The notes under the pieces are model-generated. The model had not been told where the DNA came from. It ran no database searches and worked only from the letters and a program-made list of their open reading frames with translations. DNA of 64,000 nucleotides from Planctomycetota bacterium (GTDB lineage: Bacteria; Planctomycetota; Phycisphaerae; SM23-33): the NCBI GenBank assembly GCA_009908915.1, contig JAAAOJ010000034.1:1-64000 (forward strand). Reading direction: 5' to 3'. Positions within the stretch are counted from its first letter, which is position 1, and every line of letters begins with the position of its first letter. Positions 60,583-64,000 of the stretch are shown here, one piece after another. The translations under genes and the position numbers were made by a program.

Positions 60583-62946
60583 ATGACCAGTACGAACGCA
60601 CAATCGCAACGGATGGCAAAGCTTCGAGGCCTGCGGCTCGCGCTGCGCGGTCGGCTGGCGGCCGAGGGTCTGGCCTGGGTGCTGGCAGCCCTGGCGGGGC
60701 TGGTCGTGGTGACGTTTGCCTTTGACTATGCGCTGCGTCTGGATCGTCCGCTGCGAGCAATCATCGTCGCCTCGTGCCTGGCGGGCGTGCTGGTCGTGCT
60801 GGTACGCCGGCTGATCGCGCCGCAGTGCGTGGCCATGACGGCCGAGAGCCTGGCCATGCTGATCGAATCCCGCTACCGGCATCTCGGTGACCGATTCATC
60901 TCGGCGCTGCAGTTGGCCGACCGCGGCCGGGCCGTCGCCGCCGGCATGAGCGGGGCGATGATCGATCGCGTCGCCGCCGAGGCGGGTCAGCAGATCGGCA
61001 GCATCAAGTTCAATGCCGTTGTCGACCGTCGACGGCTGGCCCGCGCGTGGGGCCTGGCCCTGGCGATGCTGGTCCTCGTCGGCGGGTTTACCGCCGCCCG
61101 GGGCGACCTGATGAACCTCTGGTTGCAGCGGAACGTGCTGTTTCGCAATATCGACTGGCCGCAGAAGACCTACCTTCGCGTCTTCGTCATCGACCACCAC
61201 GGCAAACTTCAGCCGCTGCTGGACGTGGCCGGCGACGGTACGATTACGCACGCGGCATCGGCGGTGGAGGTGCTGCGCGGCAATGACCTGGAAGTCGTCG
61301 TCGAGACCACCGCCGGCAGCGAGGCCCCGGATATTGTCACGCTGCACGCGTGGTATCCCTCCGAGGGTGATACCGAGCAGCAGCTCAACCGGCTCACGCC
61401 GCAGGCCGCCCAGCGGTTCGCCAGCCTTCGCCCCGTGCCAGCCGCCGGCGAGCGACACTACTACCACAAGAAGTTCCTCGCCGTCAGCGAGGCCTTCCGC
61501 TTCCATGTGACCGGCGGCGACGACCGCCGCGACGCCCGCGAGCCCCACCAGGTCCGCCTGCTGGATCCGCCGGCCCTTCGTGACCTGCGGTTCACCGTCG
61601 ACGCTCCGCCTTATATGCGTCGGGCCGGCAGCACCGTCCTCGATGGCGGACGCGGCATCCTGGCGGTGCATCTCGGTTCGACGATCACCGTTCAGGCTCG
61701 AACCAGCAAGGACCTCGCCGACGCATGGATCCTCGTCGACGAAACCGAGCGCGGCGAGATCAATATCGACACCGCTCCTGATACCGGTGCGCCACGATTG
61801 CTCCAGGGGCGGTTCCTTCTCCGCGGGACGAACACGGCCCGGACGGAAGCACTGCAGATTCTCCTTCGCGACACGGACGGCTATACGAATCGTCGCGGAC
61901 AGCGGTACATCCTGCAGATCATCCCGGATCGCGAGCCGGAAGTCAGCATCGTCGCCCGTGGCGTGCGAAACGTTGTTGCCCCCACGGCCATGCTGCCCAT
62001 CCAGGCGACGGCACGCGACGACATCGCACTGCGGGACATTCGCGTCACGTACAGCCTCGCCAAGGCGGAGGCTGTCGGCGAGGGCGAGTCGGCAAGCGTT
62101 CGCCGTGTCCAGACCGAGCCCGTCGACGTCGAGACGCCGATCGGCCCGGCTGACGGCACGCCGACCGATGCGTCCGGCGAACGCATACTCGACATTCAGC
62201 CGCTGAAACTCGCGCCCGGCAGCGAGGTCATCGTCACCGGCATCGCCACGGACCTGCTGCCGCCGGAATACGACGGGCCCAACGTTGTCCGCAGTCGCCA
62301 TATGGTCTTCACCGTCATCAGTCGCGACGAACTCATGGGACAACTCGTGGCGAAGCAGAAGGAAGTCCGCATGGAGTTCTTCCAAGCGGCCGGCCAGCAC
62401 CAGCTTTCGCTGGGTCGGTCCGAGGCGCTGCTGGACGCCCTTGCCGGCGGCGTGCCCGCCAATGCCGCCGTGCAGATCGGCGATGCCATGGCCAAGGAGC
62501 AGTCGGTGGTCGCCGAAACGCTCAGGGCCGCCGATGCCCTGGACGACGTGGCGACGGAGCTGGAACTCAACCGCCTCGGCAAAGCCGAGGACGTCGAGGG
62601 CATTCGCAGCCAGCTCGTCCTGCCGCTGCGGCAATTGCTTCGTATGATGAATGGTGTGGTCGCATCGCTTGAGGGGGCCGCGGGCACGGACGCCGCCTCG
62701 CCGCTTCGCGAGACATTAACCAGCGTCGTGGCCCGCCAGACCACCATCGCCCAGCAGATGGAACTGATCCTCAAACGCATGCAGAAACTGGAAAACCGCG
62801 TGGAACTTGCGCGGCGGCTGGAAGGACTGCTGAATATGTCCATCGAACTGCAGTCGACACTGAAGGTCCGAGCTGAGGAAGGTACGGCCGAGTTGTTCGA
62901 GCCGGCCGGCGATGATGACGACGACGATAACGACACGACCCCATAG
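60583..62946 (+). CDS. DUF4175-like large membrane protein
   Basis: A 787-residue protein. The N-terminus has two or three transmembrane helices (LAAEGLAWVLAALAGLVVVTFAFDYAL; AIIVASCLAGVLVVLV; ALAMLVLVGGF). A long extracytoplasmic region with Ig-like beta domains follows, and a C-terminal third of amphipathic helices ends in a Asp-rich tail. The layout and neighbourhood agree with the DUF4175-type protein found at the end of MoxR-BatA clusters. AGGGA is four bases before the ATG. Confidence 0.82.
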   Translation: MTSTNAQSQRMAKLRGLRLALRGRLAAEGLAWVLAALAGLVVVTFAFDYALRLDRPLRAIIVASCLAGVLVVLVRRLIAPQCVAMTAESLAMLIESRYRHLGDRFISALQLADRGRAVAAGMSGAMIDRVAAEAGQQIGSIKFNAVVDRRRLARAWGLALAMLVLVGGFTAARGDLMNLWLQRNVLFRNIDWPQKTYLRVFVIDHHGKLQPLLDVAGDGTITHAASAVEVLRGNDLEVVVETTAGSEAPDIVTLHAWYPSEGDTEQQLNRLTPQAAQRFASLRPVPAAGERHYYHKKFLAVSEAFRFHVTGGDDRRDAREPHQVRLLDPPALRDLRFTVDAPPYMRRAGSTVLDGGRGILAVHLGSTITVQARTSKDLADAWILVDETERGEINIDTAPDTGAPRLLQGRFLLRGTNTARTEALQILLRDTDGYTNRRGQRYILQIIPDREPEVSIVARGVRNVVAPTAMLPIQATARDDIALRDIRVTYSLAKAEAVGEGESASVRRVQTEPVDVETPIGPADGTPTDASGERILDIQPLKLAPGSEVIVTGIATDLLPPEYDGPNVVRSRHMVFTVISRDELMGQLVAKQKEVRMEFFQAAGQHQLSLGRSEALLDALAGGVPANAAVQIGDAMAKEQSVVAETLRAADALDDVATELELNRLGKAEDVEGIRSQLVLPLRQLLRMMNGVVASLEGAAGTDAASPLRETLTSVVARQTTIAQQMELILKRMQKLENRVELARRLEGLLNMSIELQSTLKVRAEEGTAELFEPAGDDDDDDNDTTP

Positions 62947-62969
62947 TGGATAGGTCGGGAGATTGAAAC

Positions 62970-64000
62970 ATGAAACGCACGATGAGTCTATTGGCCCTGG
63001 CGATGTGGACCGCCTGTCTGCCGGTCACGGCTGTGCTGGCCCAGGAGGCGGGGGCAGACGCCGCCGAGACCGCTGAAACGCGCGACCTGGCCAAGAAGGC
63101 GCAGTTCCTCAAGCAGAAGTTCGAAGAGCTGCTGGCGAGCATGCTGGACGTCGCCCGGCTACTGGATGCGACCGAACCGAAGACCGCGGAAATCCTCCGT
63201 CGGACTGTCGAGCACGCGCAACGCGAGCTTGTGGCCGAGAAGATGGACGCCGTCCGCAAGGCCCTTCGCGAGGGACTCGACCAAGCCGCCCAGGCCAGCC
63301 AGGGCGAAGTCGTCAGCCAGCTCGGAACGATGCTCCGGATCCTTGAAGGCGCTGCGACGGAGACATCCGAGACCGACAAGAAGCTCGAAGAACGCCGCGC
63401 GGCTCTCGACGAGGTCGACCGCCTGCTCAAGGACCAGCAGGCCGAGGAGGAGCTGACGCGGGCGGCCGCGCATGCCGAGGACATCGACCGGAAGACGCAG
63501 CAGCTCCTCGACGCCCTCAAGGCCCTCGCAGAGCGGCAGAGGGAGCTCATGGCCGAGACCGGCAGGCTCCCCGCCGACAACGAGGAACTCAAGCGGCTCG
63601 GCGAACTGCGCGATGCCGTGCAGGATCTGATCGACAAACAGGAAGGTCTGAATCGCCAGTCCGAGAAGGCCGCTCTCGGCAAGCTGCCCATCCTCGGCGA
63701 GGTCCAGAAGCAACTGGCCGAGCAGGCCGGCGAACTGAACACAGCGATCGAGAAGGCCGCCAAAGACGAGACGCTCCGCAAGGCAATTGACCGGGCGGGC
63801 GGCAATCCCGAGTCGCTGGATGGCGCGGCCAGGAATGCTGCTTCGGCCGGCAAAGAGATGACGCGCGCGTCGACCTCGCTGGGCGAGTCGCACAAGGGCG
63901 ATGCCCGCCTGCCGCAGCGACAGGCGGCGGCCGACCTGCGAGCCGTCCGAAGGGCCATCGACGAGGCGATGGACAAGATCGCCTCCGAGAGCAAAACCGG
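62970..64000 (+). CDS. Secreted helical (coiled-coil) protein, C-terminus beyond window
   Basis: The frame is open from ATG 62970 to the window end (343 residues visible). A signal peptide (MKRTMSLLALAMWTACLPVTAVLAQ, cleavage near 25) is followed by continuous charged helix. Its heptad-like pattern includes EERRAALDEVDRLLKDQQAEEELTRAA and LIDKQEGLNRQSEKAALGKLP. The text resembles the long coiled-coil tail protein that usually accompanies the DUF4175-like gene. GGGAG lies before the ATG and only 23 bases separate it from the preceding gene. Minus-strand open frames over this region are shadows of the repetitive codons. Confidence 0.8.
   Translation, partial: MKRTMSLLALAMWTACLPVTAVLAQEAGADAAETAETRDLAKKAQFLKQKFEELLASMLDVARLLDATEPKTAEILRRTVEHAQRELVAEKMDAVRKALREGLDQAAQASQGEVVSQLGTMLRILEGAATETSETDKKLEERRAALDEVDRLLKDQQAEEELTRAAAHAEDIDRKTQQLLDALKALAERQRELMAETGRLPADNEELKRLGELRDAVQDLIDKQEGLNRQSEKAALGKLPILGEVQKQLAEQAGELNTAIEKAAKDETLRKAIDRAGGNPESLDGAARNAASAGKEMTRASTSLGESHKGDARLPQRQAAADLRAVRRAIDEAMDKIASESKT

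Noticed and set aside
62771-63994. 407-codon minus-strand serine/arginine-rich frame at the window end
   Set aside because: Antisense shadow of the coiled-coil gene, caused by its repetitive codons.

Overview
The window is high-GC bacterial DNA with a strong planctomycete flavour, most likely a member of the Phycisphaerae (Planctomycetota). The reasons are gene content rather than any marker: a long MoxR / DUF58 / BatA-VWA / giant membrane protein cluster preceded by a PQQ-propeller protein and a squalene-cyclase-like repeat protein; several zinc-ribbon proteins with proline- or histidine-rich linkers; many small lipoproteins; a UxaC-like isomerase; an enlarged RNase P RNA; and palindromic repeats of the kind that give 'PTRQRG' peptides when translated. 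There are no rRNA or tRNA genes, no CRISPR array and no prophage. Promoters, where visible, look like housekeeping sigma-70 sites (TTGnnn, 16-18 bp, TATAAT/TATACT).

Layout. 0-8 kb: the start of a minus-strand zinc-ribbon gene, then a 1575-residue fusion of indolepyruvate:ferredoxin oxidoreductase (alpha, ferredoxin and gamma parts) with a GltD-like NAD(P)H/FAD module, then rnpB, then a FlgI-like/HEAT lipoprotein. 8-16.9 kb: smc, a secreted propeller-like protein, ribH-nusB, and thyA and an aspartate aminotransferase on the minus strand. 17-28 kb: a membrane-anchored coiled-coil protein ending in a BRCT-like domain, ackA, a LysM protein, a 6-phospho-3-hexuloisomerase-like SIS protein, proC, a UxaC-like isomerase, a zinc-ribbon/FxLYD-type membrane protein, a rhomboid protease with a TPR tail and a multi-pass protein. 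28-43.3 kb: an M28 peptidase lipoprotein, recJ, pssA-psd (overlapping), two small proteins, a PgpH-type HD phosphodiesterase, a lipoprotein cluster (LpoB-like, COG3014-like, YcfL-like, Cys-rich) and an MsbA-like ABC exporter. 43.3-45.4 kb: two more zinc-binding hypothetical proteins on the minus strand. 45.7-64 kb: the PQQ/TPR protein, cyclase-repeat protein, MoxR, DUF58, BatA-VWA, VWA membrane protein, DUF4175-like protein and a secreted helical protein cut by the window end.

The MoxR cluster probably works as one envelope system: the MoxR AAA+ ATPase acts on DUF58/VWA partners that present MIDAS domains at the membrane. It is interrupted between moxR and DUF58 by about 1.7 kb holding a lower-GC membrane-protein gene and an IS200-type REP-associated transposase (RAYT) bracketed by two directly repeated ~88-bp blocks of palindromes. 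Separately, four intergenic sites between 28 and 40.3 kb carry a MITE-like element with matching terminal inverted repeats. Two copies have exact or near-exact 4-bp flanking duplications at gene ends, and the longer copies contain 54-bp tandem units. These two repeat families, the IOR-GltD fusion and the apparently extracytoplasmic BRCT-like domain are the least expected items in the window.
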